Positions 15,007 to 24,127 of a stretch of DNA of 64,000 nt are shown here, one piece after another (within the stretch, counting starts at the first letter, position 1; each line of letters opens with the position of its first letter). Origin of the DNA: Ginsengibacter hankyongi. Its GTDB lineage: Bacteria; Bacteroidota; Bacteroidia; Chitinophagales; Chitinophagaceae. The stretch is taken from the NCBI RefSeq assembly GCF_008710285.1, contig NZ_VYQF01000013.1, forward strand, positions 17,041 to 81,040, in the 5' to 3' direction. A program made the position numbers and the translations under genes. Below the pieces are notes generated by a model. That model was not told the DNA's origin, did not search any database, and saw nothing but the letters and a program-made list of their open reading frames with translations.

Positions 15007-17439
15007 TTAACCATTCTTAAAACTCATCGTCCATTTTATCCGGTCATCATTAACATCAGTTGCCTTCATTAACCAAAGGGTAAAATATTTCCCCTGTACC
15101 CATGCATCCACAAAATTGTCATAAAATTTGCTACCGGGGTTTCCGCTCTGCCCGCCCGGATACACACCATACGCCTGCGTTTGCGGCGTTAGGGATACAA
15201 TCATTCTCCAACTGGGTCCATGTTGCTGGTTGGCAGCGTTAATGGTATTTGTTCCGCCGCCAATAGGCAAATGTAGCCGGCTCAACGCGTCAAGCCGTGC
15301 AAGATGTAATACCTTGGTATCTTTATATTTGCCCCATTCAAGTCGCCCATTACTGTCTGCTTCTTCAGCAACAGAAACAGCCTTCTTAAACGCTGCCGTT
15401 ACATCATCGCCTAATGTTTCTATTTGTGGGGTATTGATATCGTCCAAGAATTTAAAGGAAGAATCTTTAAGGATATTGTTAAGTAAGGTGCTTTCGTAAG
15501 GCATCATCAGTTGAAGGTTTGTTTTCAAAAATTCATCATCCCAAACTTTATTTTCAAGACTATCCCAGGTAAGTACAAACAATGTAGCGCCTTTGGAATC
15601 TACATCGTTTCTTAAATTCCATGTTTTAAGAAATTCAAAATAATTTAGCTCATCATTACTAAGTTTTAAAACCTCCATATTATTTACCAGAACCGGCAGG
15701 GCCATTTCGCCAAAAACATTGTAGTTATCTGTTTGCAACTTCATCATATCTTCAGGAGTGATGTTATCCATTGCACTTAACCGTTTATTAATTTCCCAAC
15801 TGCGATAAGGCGGATAACTACCTCCAAGATAATAGGGATAAGAAGTATCGGCTGGTAATTGATTAGCGCTGCTTACGTATCCTCTTTCAGGATTTACCAA
15901 ATGAGGATTTTCATCCTGTGGTATCATCTCCTGCCAGAAATAGGAGCTATCGGTACCGGGCATTACAAAATCGCCCTGGCGTTTCCATTTTGCCGGAAAC
16001 TCGCCCTGGTCCCATATTGCGATGTCCCCGCTTTTGCTGGCGAATAAACAATTTTGCCCGGGTGTGTGTAAATATTTAATTGCGTCGAGATAATCATTAT
16101 AATTTTTTGCTTTGTCTAAAAGCGTAAACATTTTTAATTCATTGCTGGGGTCATGCGCCTTCCATCTTACGGCATAATACTTATGGTTGGTAGCTCTGCC
16201 GCCGCTATAACTTTTGTCGTACATAACGGGGCCAATGTTGGTATAAGCAACGGTATCTAAATAGTCAGGTTCACCTTTTACTTTTATTTTTTCGATGCGG
16301 AAAGAAGTTTGCTTCCATTCGTTATCAAACCAATATTCTTTGCGGGTACTGTCTTTAAATTTTATTTCGTAGTAATCTCTTACATCACGCATGGCATTGG
16401 TAAATCCAAAAGCGCAACTATCATTAAACCCAATAATAATAGCAGGCGCTCCCGGGAAAGTTGCCCCGTAAGCGTTGTAGGTTGGTGTTGAAATTTGCAT
16501 TTCATACCAAAGCGAAGGTAGGTTTAATCCAAGATGCGGATCGTTACATAAAATGGGATACCCGCTTTTAGTCCTCGAACCACCTACTGCCCAGTTGTTG
16601 CTGCCATTATTAGGATCCGGCTTTTGTTCCTGTATGGTGGTTGAATCCTTTGCATCAAAATAAAGTGAATCAGCAGTAGAAGGAATTTTTAATTCTATTC
16701 CCGGCTTTGGAAACACCGTTCCTTTGGGCACTATCGGATCAAGCGAGTCCATAATTACCGGGTATATTTTATCAAAATCTGCTGAAGAAAAAACTGATTT
16801 GGCGTTGGTGTATTCGAAATCATTTTCGCTACCCGCTAAATCGAGGCTCATGTATTTCAGGAACAGCGCGGTTTTTAGATTGGTCCATTTTTCAGGATGA
16901 TAGCCTAATAATTTATATTCTAGCGGAAGCGTACTTTCATTTAAAGATTCAATATACGCATTAACACCAGCAGTATAGTTATCACATTCGGCTAATGTTT
17001 CCGGGTCTTTTTCAACTTCCTTTAAAGAATTCTCTGCGGCAAATACCATACCCAGCCTACGTTTATCACGATCGAAATTAATTGCTTTCTTTCCAATCAA
17101 TTCGCTGATGCGCCCTGCAGCGGCATGTGTTTGAAACTCCATTTGCCATAGACGAAATTTTGCATGAAGATAACCTTGTACAAAAAACGCGTCATTTTCA
17201 TCTTCAGCAAAAACGTGTGGCACCAAACGGTTATCAAAATACACATTTACTTTTCCTTTCAGTTGTTTAAAAGAAAGATCAGCCGAGTAATTATAATCTG
17301 CAGGCTCTGCATTTTGCCATATCCCGCTTTGGGGGCTCAACAATTTACCTAATGGCGCAGGAACTAATAAAGTTGAATTTAGAATTATAATTAGTGCTGT
17401 AGTAATTACTCCAAAAGTGACGAAAGGAATTATACGCAT
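15007..17439 (-). CDS. Penicillin acylase family protein (Ntn hydrolase)
   Basis: The 810-residue precursor has an N-terminal hydrophobic segment (about 5-25) for export. The autocatalytic site is PDPNNG-SNNWAVGGSRTKSG: Ser280 would become the N-terminal nucleophile of the beta chain after cleavage. Downstream CNDPHLGLNLPSLWYEM and the C-terminal NQQHGPSWRMIV are the expected family motifs. The enzyme is probably periplasmic and hydrolyses amide bonds, for example acyl-homoserine lactones or acylated amines. Substrate specificity cannot be read from sequence. It stands alone on the minus strand, 84 nt from the next gene. Confidence 0.92.
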   Translation of the reverse strand: MRIIPFVTFGVITTALIIILNSTLLVPAPLGKLLSPQSGIWQNAEPADYNYSADLSFKQLKGKVNVYFDNRLVPHVFAEDENDAFFVQGYLHAKFRLWQMEFQTHAAAGRISELIGKKAINFDRDKRRLGMVFAAENSLKEVEKDPETLAECDNYTAGVNAYIESLNESTLPLEYKLLGYHPEKWTNLKTALFLKYMSLDLAGSENDFEYTNAKSVFSSADFDKIYPVIMDSLDPIVPKGTVFPKPGIELKIPSTADSLYFDAKDSTTIQEQKPDPNNGSNNWAVGGSRTKSGYPILCNDPHLGLNLPSLWYEMQISTPTYNAYGATFPGAPAIIIGFNDSCAFGFTNAMRDVRDYYEIKFKDSTRKEYWFDNEWKQTSFRIEKIKVKGEPDYLDTVAYTNIGPVMYDKSYSGGRATNHKYYAVRWKAHDPSNELKMFTLLDKAKNYNDYLDAIKYLHTPGQNCLFASKSGDIAIWDQGEFPAKWKRQGDFVMPGTDSSYFWQEMIPQDENPHLVNPERGYVSSANQLPADTSYPYYLGGSYPPYRSWEINKRLSAMDNITPEDMMKLQTDNYNVFGEMALPVLVNNMEVLKLSNDELNYFEFLKTWNLRNDVDSKGATLFVLTWDSLENKVWDDEFLKTNLQLMMPYESTLLNNILKDSSFKFLDDINTPQIETLGDDVTAAFKKAVSVAEEADSNGRLEWGKYKDTKVLHLARLDALSRLHLPIGGGTNTINAANQQHGPSWRMIVSLTPQTQAYGVYPGGQSGNPGSKFYDNFVDAWVQGKYFTLWLMKATDVNDDRIKWTMSFKNG

Positions 17440-17506
17440 AAATAAATTTAAAGATGTAAAATACTAAAAAGATAAAAGAGAACGCATTTCATTCAATTCA
17501 TCTCTC

Positions 17507-18604
17507 TTACGATAATAAATTAATAAGATTTTCTGTTTCTTCCATTGTGTTAAATGCATGAAAAACTATCCGCAATCTTTCCTTTCCTTTTGGAACCGTA
17601 GGATATAAAATGGCTCTTACATCGAGTTTATTTTCCTGGAGAGAAATGGCAACCTTTTTTACCTCTTCGTTCCCCGGAATAATAACCACTTGTATGGGCG
17701 TGTCGCTGTTTAATGACGGATATTTTAGCCTTTCTTTTTTGAAAAAAGCAATTAAATTATTTAAATGATTTCTTTCATTATTTAACGATGGAAATATATT
17801 ATAAGATGCGGCAATAGCCGCTGTTACCGAAGGTGGTAAAGATGTGCTATAAATAAACTGTCTCGAAAAATTGATAAGATAATTTTTTAATTGCACAGAA
17901 CCCAATACAATTGCACCATGACAACCGCAGGCTTTTCCAAAGGTATGAATGCGTGCGAAACATTTTTGCTGAAGACGTAATTGCTGAACCAACCCCTCTC
18001 CTTTTTCTCCAATAATTCCCGTGGCATGCGCTTCATCAACAATTAAACCTGCATCATATTTTTCACAGAGTTCTGAAATTTCAATAAGCGGCGCCATATC
18101 GCCATCCATTGAAAATACAGATTCAGTAACTACAAAAATATTTTGATGAAGAGGGATAGACGCAGTTATTTTTTTCTCAAGATCATTAACATCATTATGT
18201 AAAAAAGAAAAAGATGAGGCAAAAGATAATCGTATTCCTTCTCTTATAGAAGCATGGCTTAACTGGTCGTAAATGATCACATCTCCTTTTTGCGGAACGC
18301 AACTCAATAGCCCGGTATTGGCATCAAAGCCGGAGTTAAAAATTACACCGGCAGGTGCATTATGAAAATTGGCAATTAAGTTTTCTGTTTCTTCAATAAG
18401 CTTATAGTTTCCGGAAAGCAGCCGCGAGCCCGAGCTGCCATGCGACAAATTAGTTTGAATTGATTGTTCGATCAAATTGTTTTTTACAATACCCAAATAA
18501 TCATTGCTGCAAAAATCTGTTTTATCACTTGTAAAAATAAGGGAGCGATAAGCATTATTTTGTCTTCTCTCACTTAATTTTTCTTCCAGGAAATCTTCAT
18601 TCAT
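17507..18604 (-). CDS. bioF: 8-amino-7-oxononanoate synthase (BioF-like)
   Basis: The 365-residue PLP enzyme of the alpha-oxoamine synthase family shows FCSNDYLGI near residue 31, HGSSGSRLLSGN (55-66), VTESVFSMDGDMAPL (159-173), IVDEAHATGIIG (188-199) and HTFGKACGCHGA with the PLP-binding Lys at about residue 224. BioF condenses pimeloyl thioester with alanine in biotin synthesis. Related KBL and serine palmitoyltransferase enzymes share these motifs, but the short N-terminus and the presence of bioD in the window favour BioF. It is separated from other biotin genes here. Confidence 0.85.
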   Translation of the reverse strand: MNEDFLEEKLSERRQNNAYRSLIFTSDKTDFCSNDYLGIVKNNLIEQSIQTNLSHGSSGSRLLSGNYKLIEETENLIANFHNAPAGVIFNSGFDANTGLLSCVPQKGDVIIYDQLSHASIREGIRLSFASSFSFLHNDVNDLEKKITASIPLHQNIFVVTESVFSMDGDMAPLIEISELCEKYDAGLIVDEAHATGIIGEKGEGLVQQLRLQQKCFARIHTFGKACGCHGAIVLGSVQLKNYLINFSRQFIYSTSLPPSVTAAIAASYNIFPSLNNERNHLNNLIAFFKKERLKYPSLNSDTPIQVVIIPGNEEVKKVAISLQENKLDVRAILYPTVPKGKERLRIVFHAFNTMEETENLINLLS

Positions 18605-18611
18605 TTGGTAA

Positions 18612-18651
18612 AATTAGCTAATTGGTGAATCAGCTAATTAGCTAATTAAAG
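18612..18651. repeat. Five-unit 8-nt tandem repeat (AATTAGCT type)
   Basis: Units AATTAGCT, AATTGGTG, AATCAGCT, AATTAGCT, AATTAAAG run without gap in the divergent region between bioF and miaE. The array ends one base before the TATTTTTG box of the miaE promoter. A related array lies at 31969-31996. Confidence 0.8.
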
Positions 18652-18659
18652 TATTTTTG
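18652..18659 (+). promoter_or_regulatory. Candidate -7 element for miaE
   Basis: TATTTTTG matches TAnnTTTG and lies 4 nt before the ATG, which would make the mRNA almost leaderless. A clear -33 TTTG is missing, since the upstream DNA is the 8-nt repeat. Moderate support only. Confidence 0.4.
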
Positions 18660-18663
18660 AAAA

Positions 18664-19275
18664 ATGGAAACTTTATCACAGGATACAAAAAATATTTTAG
18701 GTCTTCGATTGGTTACTGATCCGCGGTGGGTAGATCTTGCCGCTATTTCGCTGGAAGAAATTTTAACCGATCACGCATGGTGCGAACAGAAAGCAGCCAG
18801 CAGTTGTATATCGTTGATTCAAAAATATAATGATAAAGAAGAATTGGTAAATGAACTCTCGCCAATTGTAACAGAAGAATGGGGGCATTTTCGGCAGGTG
18901 ATCGCAGAATTGCAAAAAAGAAATTTGAAATTGGGTAAGCAACGCAAAGATGAATATGTAAATAAACTGCTGGATTTTCAAAAAAAAGGTGGAAGTCCCG
19001 AAGAGAGATTATTAGATCAATTACTCACAATGGCTTTAATAGAAGCAAGGAGCTGTGAGCGTTTCAAGCGATTGAGTGAAGGTCTTGATGATAAATACCT
19101 GAAAAATTTTTACCGGAAATTTATGGAAAGCGAAGCAGGCCATTATACACTATTCATTAACCTGGCTGATGCTTACATTAATAAAGAAAAAGTAAGAAAG
19201 AGATGGAAAGAATGGATTGCTTATGAAACAAATGTTATGAAGGATATGGAGGTGAGAGGTGATAGAATACATTGA
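18664..19275 (+). CDS. miaE: tRNA-(ms[2]io[6]A)-hydroxylase MiaE
   Basis: The 203-residue all-helical diiron protein has the ferritin-like ligands: an early Glu (SLEEILTDHAWCEQK), EEWGHF with an ExxH-type pair (about 76-81), EARSCERF (about 123-130) and ESEAGHY (about 152-158). MiaE hydroxylates the isopentenyl side chain of the modified A37 in tRNA with O2. The family is found in Bacteroidota and Proteobacteria. The gene is monocistronic, ending in a strong bidirectional terminator shared with lepB. Confidence 0.93.
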   Translation: METLSQDTKNILGLRLVTDPRWVDLAAISLEEILTDHAWCEQKAASSCISLIQKYNDKEELVNELSPIVTEEWGHFRQVIAELQKRNLKLGKQRKDEYVNKLLDFQKKGGSPEERLLDQLLTMALIEARSCERFKRLSEGLDDKYLKNFYRKFMESEAGHYTLFINLADAYINKEKVRKRWKEWIAYETNVMKDMEVRGDRIH

Positions 19276-19276
19276 T

Positions 19277-19314
19277 AAAAAACCTCACAGGTTTTCATAA
19301 CCTGTGAGGTTTTT
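19277..19314. terminator. Bidirectional terminator between miaE and lepB
   Basis: A 16-bp stem AAAAACCTCACAGGTT (19277-19292) pairs with AACCTGTGAGGTTTTT (19299-19314) around a 6-nt loop. T-tracts follow in both directions, so it can end the convergent miaE and lepB transcripts. The same core occurs as a single half near 28395. Confidence 0.9.
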
Positions 19315-19316
19315 CT

Positions 19317-20861
19317 TTATTTTATTTTTTTAAATATCCTGCTCCAGCGTGGCCCCTTGTCATAACTGAACCAGATTAAGGAAGCTTTGCCCACAATATG
19401 GTCTTCAGGAACAAATCCCCAAAAACGGCTGTCCAGTGAGTTGTGCCTGTTATCTCCCATCATCCAGTAATAATTCATTTTAAAAGTATAACTGGTAGCG
19501 GGCTTGTCATTTATAAAATATTGCCCGTTCTTTTCTTCAAATTTATTGCCTTCATAAACGGCGATGCAGCGTTTATAACGGATAACGTTATCCGCAGTTA
19601 ATTGTATAGTAGCGCCCTTTTTCGGAATCCATACGGGGCCATAATTATCCACCGTCCAGTTTTCAGTTCCTGCGCCTGCAAATGGAAATAAATAGGGGCT
19701 TTTATCACCAGGCCCTAGTACGGCAGGCTGAATATTTTTTACCATTGGTAAAAGTTTCAGGGAAGCCATTTCACCGTCGGTCATACTTATTTCATATAAA
19801 TTATTTTCAAGCTGGTAAACCTGGTTTTTGTTAGGATCATCAGTATATTGAATGCCCATGTTGTTCAATTCATCCGGGTCAAGTGGCGCACTGGTGGTTA
19901 CATCATACTTAAATTCATGAAATTCGGGTAACGGTTCGGCCACGTTATTAATATACACTACCCTGTTTTTTATTTGTAAACTATCGCCCGCAATACCAAC
20001 ACATCGTTTAATAAAGTTCTCTCGTTTATCCACAGGCCGTGTTATAATTTCATCTCCATATTGATCCCAAACTCTTTGCCTGGCTTCTGCTTCGGATATA
20101 TGTTCTTCCAGCATTCTTCGCCTTATTTCCTGGTAATAGGTAACTCTTGAGCCAAAATTTATTTCATCATTAATTAGCGTATCATTTACCGGGAAATTAA
20201 AAACCACTACATCTTTACGATGGACGGGTCTTGCAAACCAGCGTGTATAAGGTATGTGAATCCACTCTACGTAAGATTTTGTATTAAGCCCCGGGATGGT
20301 ATGATGCACAAAAGGCATCGCTATGGGCGTATTGGGAATACGGGGGCCATAACTGAATTTACTTACAAAAAGGAAATCATTTACGAGCAAAGTTTTTTCC
20401 ATGGAAGGAGTTGGAATAGTATAGGCTTCAAATACGAAGGTGCGGATGATAGTTGCCGCAACTATAGCAAATGCCGCTGCGTCTATCCATTCCCGTATGG
20501 CGCCCTTTTTATAATTTTTTACCACGGGTATTCCGGCATATCTTTCTTTATCCGAAAAACCCAGGTATGGAAAATAAATAAAGGGAACCAACACTGTTGC
20601 CGCATGATGTAAAAAGCCAAATCTGCCAAAATGTTCAACGAATTTTATACAAATCCATATTGTTATAAACTGGCCGACAATTGGAATTAACTGCAGAAAA
20701 AACCAGATCCTTTTCAACTCCATTTTTTCTACCATACACCATGTATTGTAAAGTGGAATTAAGGCCTTCCAGGGAGCAATGCCGGCCTTTTTAAACATCC
20801 CGTATAAACCGATTAAAGCAGCAACAAACGTAAGAATAAATAAAAGTAAACCTATACTCAT
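19317..20861 (-). CDS. lepB: Signal peptidase I with N-terminal multi-span region
   Basis: The 514-residue protein begins with about 105 residues containing three hydrophobic segments and the motif KAGIAPWKALIPLYNTW, the DUF5684 type of membrane domain. A further membrane anchor follows (about 125-146). The S26 catalytic Ser is in IPTPSMEKTL (Ser153) and the Lys base in NFIKRCVGIAGD (Lys285). WMMGDNRHNSLDSRFWG near the C-terminus is the conserved box E. The protein is longer than E. coli LepB because of the N-terminal domain and an insert (about 240-280). It removes signal peptides from exported proteins. Confidence 0.95.
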   Translation of the reverse strand: MSIGLLLFILTFVAALIGLYGMFKKAGIAPWKALIPLYNTWCMVEKMELKRIWFFLQLIPIVGQFITIWICIKFVEHFGRFGFLHHAATVLVPFIYFPYLGFSDKERYAGIPVVKNYKKGAIREWIDAAAFAIVAATIIRTFVFEAYTIPTPSMEKTLLVNDFLFVSKFSYGPRIPNTPIAMPFVHHTIPGLNTKSYVEWIHIPYTRWFARPVHRKDVVVFNFPVNDTLINDEINFGSRVTYYQEIRRRMLEEHISEAEARQRVWDQYGDEIITRPVDKRENFIKRCVGIAGDSLQIKNRVVYINNVAEPLPEFHEFKYDVTTSAPLDPDELNNMGIQYTDDPNKNQVYQLENNLYEISMTDGEMASLKLLPMVKNIQPAVLGPGDKSPYLFPFAGAGTENWTVDNYGPVWIPKKGATIQLTADNVIRYKRCIAVYEGNKFEEKNGQYFINDKPATSYTFKMNYYWMMGDNRHNSLDSRFWGFVPEDHIVGKASLIWFSYDKGPRWSRIFKKIK

Positions 20862-20883
20862 TTTAAATATTTTATAATGCGGA

Positions 20884-20891
20884 CAAAAGTA
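20884..20891 (-). promoter_or_regulatory. Candidate -7 element for lepB
   Basis: In minus sense TACTTTTG (plus-strand CAAAAGTA) lies 22 nt upstream of the lepB start. A TTTT sits about 19 nt further upstream as a weak -33. It resembles the TAnnTTTG consensus. Confidence 0.4.
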
Positions 20892-20954
20892 CCGTTTTAA
20901 AACTCTACTTAAAAAACCATGCGAAAATTGTTATCATTAGTTTAACAAAAACGA

Positions 20955-21596
20955 TTAGTTTAAAATTTCTTCAAGGATGTTATTTACTTTTTGGGACCTG
21001 TTCATTATCATAAAGTGGCCGCCATCGGGTATAACATAATCTGCCTTAATATTTTTTAAAGGAAATATATGATCCTTACCGCCATGAATATGTACCATAG
21101 TTTTAGGTTGCCATTCATTTTTCCAGTTTAATATTTGGTGAGTAGCCCAGTTAGTATATTGCTGCCCGATAGTTTTACGATACTCACTCACTAATTTTAA
21201 TTCTTCATTGTTTTCAATTCCAAGATTGAAATTTTCTAACGGCTCAATAAACTTAAATGTTTTTAAAGGAACGATTTTATCCAGTTGCAATTTGCCTGTA
21301 AGCTTCATCCATAGCGGCATTTCATGAAATGATTTTATGCTGGAAATTATTATGACTTTGCCTGTTGAAATAATTTTTGCAATTTCAATACACATTATTC
21401 CACCAAAAGACAAACCAAAAAGTATAGGATCTTTATGATGAATTTGCGCACTCATTCTTTTTGCATACGCTTCAATCGTTTCTTTTTTTAAAGGATTGAA
21501 CCACGGAATAAAATGAACATCAGTATTGGCGAAATTCAATTTGGAAAAAACCCTTCCATCTGCTCCAAAGCCACTAATGCAATAAATATGTTTCAT
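20955..21596 (-). CDS. Alpha/beta hydrolase
   Basis: The 213-residue protein has the fold motifs: a first strand and oxyanion loop YCISGFGADGRVF, nucleophile elbow GLSFGGIMC (about 61-69, Ser in the middle), an Asp in HGGKDHIFP and the catalytic His in PDGGHFMIMN near the end. It is short and lacks a large lid. The substrate is unknown. No signal peptide is present, so it is probably cytosolic. It lies 27 nt downstream of the NtrC-type regulator on the same strand and may share its transcript. Confidence 0.82.
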   Translation of the reverse strand: MKHIYCISGFGADGRVFSKLNFANTDVHFIPWFNPLKKETIEAYAKRMSAQIHHKDPILFGLSFGGIMCIEIAKIISTGKVIIISSIKSFHEMPLWMKLTGKLQLDKIVPLKTFKFIEPLENFNLGIENNEELKLVSEYRKTIGQQYTNWATHQILNWKNEWQPKTMVHIHGGKDHIFPLKNIKADYVIPDGGHFMIMNRSQKVNNILEEILN

Positions 21597-21623
21597 AAAT
21601 ATTAGCCCGCCAATGAGGCTGAT

Positions 21624-22787
21624 TTATTTTTTGGGCAATACATAATTTTCAATATCGTCTGTTGTTATCGTTTTACCCGAAAGAATTATCAGACGTTCAA
21701 CAACATTACGAAGCTCACGAATGTTGCCGGTCCAGTTGTGTTTCTGCAATAAATCGAGCGCTTTCCGGTCAATGGCTTTTTTGGGTTGGCCATATTCGGC
21801 TCCTATATCTTCGAGAAAGCGATCCACCAATAATGGAATATCACTCAGCCTGTCGTTCAAAGAAGGAACATGTACGATTATGACTCCAAGCCGGTGATAA
21901 AGATCGAGCCTGAAATTTTTATTTTCAACTTCTTTAAGTAAGTCTTTATTAGTGGCCGCAATAACACGTACATCTACATTAATATCTTTATCGGCGCCTA
22001 CTCTTGTAATTTTAGCTTCCTGTAATGCACGCAAAACCTTGGCTTGTGCATTCAGGCTCATATCTCCAATTTCATCGAGGAATAAAGTGCCCCCATTTGC
22101 CTGTTCGAATTTTCCGATCCTTTGTTTTACCGCAGAAGTAAAACTTCCTTTTTCATGGCCGAATAATTCGCTTTCTATAAGTTCGCCGGGAATGGCTGCG
22201 CAATTGACTTCCACCATAGGGCCGTCAGAACGATTACTTTTTTCGTGTATCCATCTCGCTACTAATTCCTTCCCGACGCCGTTATCACCCGTTATTAAAA
22301 CCCGTGCTTCTGTGGGTGCAATTTTATCGATGGTTTCTTTTATTTTTTTTATCGGTAAAGACTCGCCAACAATTTCCTGTACCTTCCCTACTTTCCTTTT
22401 GAGCACTTTCGTTTCCGCCACCAGGGAATTTTTTTCCATTGCATTGCGGAGTGTAATCAACATGCGGTTAAGATCGGGTGGCTTGGAAATATAATCATAC
22501 GCGCCTTTCTTTACGGCCTCTACAGCCGTTTCAATGTTTCCATGCCCGCTGATAATGATAATGGGTATTTCATCATTTATTTCCTTTGCTTTTTCGAGAA
22601 ATTCTATTCCATCAAGCTTGGGCATTTTAATATCACACAGTACAAGGTCAAAATTTTTCTCTTTAAATTTTTTCAAACCTTCTTCGCCGTCGGCAGCTTC
22701 TTCAATTTTATAACCTTCATAACTTAATATTTCGGTCAGCGTTTTCCTGATACTTTTTTCATCATCAATAATAAGAATGGAAGGCAT
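21624..22787 (-). CDS. NtrC-family sigma-54 response regulator lacking the DNA-binding domain
   Basis: The 387 residues contain a receiver domain (1-115; phospho-Asp52 in LCDIKMPKLDG, acidic pair DDE) and an AAA+ sigma-54 activation domain (about 135-370) with Walker A GDNGVGKE (167-174), Walker B LFLDEIGD (235-242) and R-finger region NFRLDLYHRL. The sigma-54-contacting GAFTGA loop reads GSFTSA (214-219). The protein stops after NYVLPKK, with no Fis-type helix-turn-helix. It may act from solution or through a partner. The cognate histidine kinase and rpoN are not in the window. Confidence 0.92.
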   Translation of the reverse strand: MPSILIIDDEKSIRKTLTEILSYEGYKIEEAADGEEGLKKFKEKNFDLVLCDIKMPKLDGIEFLEKAKEINDEIPIIIISGHGNIETAVEAVKKGAYDYISKPPDLNRMLITLRNAMEKNSLVAETKVLKRKVGKVQEIVGESLPIKKIKETIDKIAPTEARVLITGDNGVGKELVARWIHEKSNRSDGPMVEVNCAAIPGELIESELFGHEKGSFTSAVKQRIGKFEQANGGTLFLDEIGDMSLNAQAKVLRALQEAKITRVGADKDINVDVRVIAATNKDLLKEVENKNFRLDLYHRLGVIIVHVPSLNDRLSDIPLLVDRFLEDIGAEYGQPKKAIDRKALDLLQKHNWTGNIRELRNVVERLIILSGKTITTDDIENYVLPKK

Positions 22788-22944
22788 AGTTTAATAGTTT
22801 AATGGATTTTTTGGAAATCTCTTTTCAGGTATTTCAAATGTACTGAATTAAGACATTAACGCGGATTAGTTTTAATTCTTATGTGATAGTTTTATGGTTA
22901 ATTACTTATCGAGCTGGCTTATTACATAGCTGGCAGGGCTTTTA

Positions 22945-24034
22945 TCAGTTAACCTCAGCTTCCATCATCAAATAGGCTTTTATAAATCCATCCAGTTCGC
23001 CATCCATTACCGGGCCAATATTTCCCACTTCATAATCGGTACGGTGGTCTTTTATCATTTTGTAAGGATGAAAAACATAACTTCTTATCTGGCTTCCCCA
23101 CTCTATTTTTTTCTTGGTTGCATTGGATGCGTTTAATTTTTCCTGGCGTTTACGCATTTCTTCTTCGTACAGCCTGCTCTTTAACATGGTCATTGCTTTT
23201 TCACGATTCTCACCCTGTGTGCGTGCCTGCTGGCATTCCACGATAATACCTGTAGGCTTATGCGTTAGCCGCACTGCCGTTTCCACCTTGTTTACGTTTT
23301 GTCCGCCGCTCCCCCCGCTTCTGAAGAAAGCCCATTCAACATCAGCAGGGCTCACTTTTATATCTACGGTGTCATCTACTAACGGATAAACATAAACGCT
23401 GGCAAAACTGGTATGACGCCTTGCGTTGCTATCGAAAGGTGAAATACGAACAAGCCGGTGCACGCCGCTTTCGGCCTTCAAAAAGCCGTAGGCAAACGGG
23501 CCGTCAAACTGAAGCGTAGCGCTTTTTATACCCGCGCCGTCACCGGCCTGGTAGTCCAGTTCAGTAACAGCCCAGCCTTGCTTCTCGCCATACATCCTAT
23601 ACATGCGTAAAAGCATTTCTGCCCAGTCCTGGCTTTCTGTTCCCCCCGCCCCGCTGTTGATCTGGAGTATAGCAACCATTTCGTCTTCCGGTTTATTGAG
23701 AGTGCTCTTAAACTCGGCTTCTTCAATTGCAGCAACCGAATTGTTGAACGCCTCTTTCACTTCTTCTTCTGTTGCTTCGCCTTCTTTCCAGAAATCAAAA
23801 AGCACGGCAAAGTCATCCAGTTTAGATTGTACGTCATTATATAAGTTCACCCAGAACTCATTTAACTTAATTTCTTTTAAAATGGAAGTTGCCCGCTGGT
23901 TGTCATTCCAAAACCCGGGCGAAAGAGAAAGTTGCTTATCATTATTTATTTTCTGCTGACGGTTCTCAACGTCAAAGAAACCTCCTCAAAACCACCAAAC
24001 GGTCTCTTAAATCTTTTAATTGCTCTTGTGTCAT
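22945..24034 (-). CDS. prfB: Peptide chain release factor 2, with programmed +1 frameshift
   Basis: Translation starts at ATG 24034 and runs 20 codons to an in-frame TGA at 23974-23972. The preceding bases in minus sense are AGGAGG TTT CTT TGA C (AGGAGG at 23986-23981). Skipping T23974 resumes at GAC (23973) and continues to 22945, giving about 362 residues, the usual RF2 length. The Ser-Pro-Phe stop-recognition tripeptide is in [11 protein letters not shown], and the GGQ catalytic loop is [15 protein letters not shown]. The frame starting at 23850 is only the interior of this gene. Low RF2 lets ribosomes frameshift and make more RF2 (autoregulation). Confidence 0.96.
23972..23986 (-). promoter_or_regulatory. 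RF2 programmed frameshift site
   Basis: Minus-sense AGGAGGTTTCTTTGA: an internal Shine-Dalgarno (AGGAGG), 3-nt spacer, slippery CTT and TGA followed by C. It has the same architecture as the E. coli site (AGGGGG TAT CTT TGA C). The AGGAGG is notable in a genome that otherwise shows few Shine-Dalgarno sequences. Confidence 0.95.
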
Positions 24035-24040
24035 AGGGCG

Positions 24041-24048
24041 CAAATATA
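24041..24048 (-). promoter_or_regulatory. Candidate -7 element for prfB
   Basis: TATATTTG in minus sense, a perfect TAnnTTTG, 6 nt upstream of the ATG. No convincing -33 TTTG at the right distance was found. Confidence 0.4.
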
Positions 24049-24100
24049 ATAATGATTGCTCAATTGTTGTATGAAGGAAATGTTTTAGATCGTAAGTATC

Positions 24101-24108
24101 TATTTTTG
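24101..24108 (+). promoter_or_regulatory. Candidate -7 element for the DinB-like gene
   Basis: TATTTTTG lies 19 nt upstream of the ATG at 24128. The -33 region (around TGTT, 24081) is weak. Confidence 0.35.
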
Positions 24109-24127
24109 CGTAAAAATTCTTTAAATA

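Noticed and set aside
23526..23735. Separate gene inside prfB
   Set aside because: It is a frame within the RF2 coding region with no recognisable product.
22945..23850. prfB as a 301-residue gene starting at 23850
   Set aside because: RF2 homology continues upstream in the same frame past 23850, and the programmed frameshift site joins it to the ATG at 24034.
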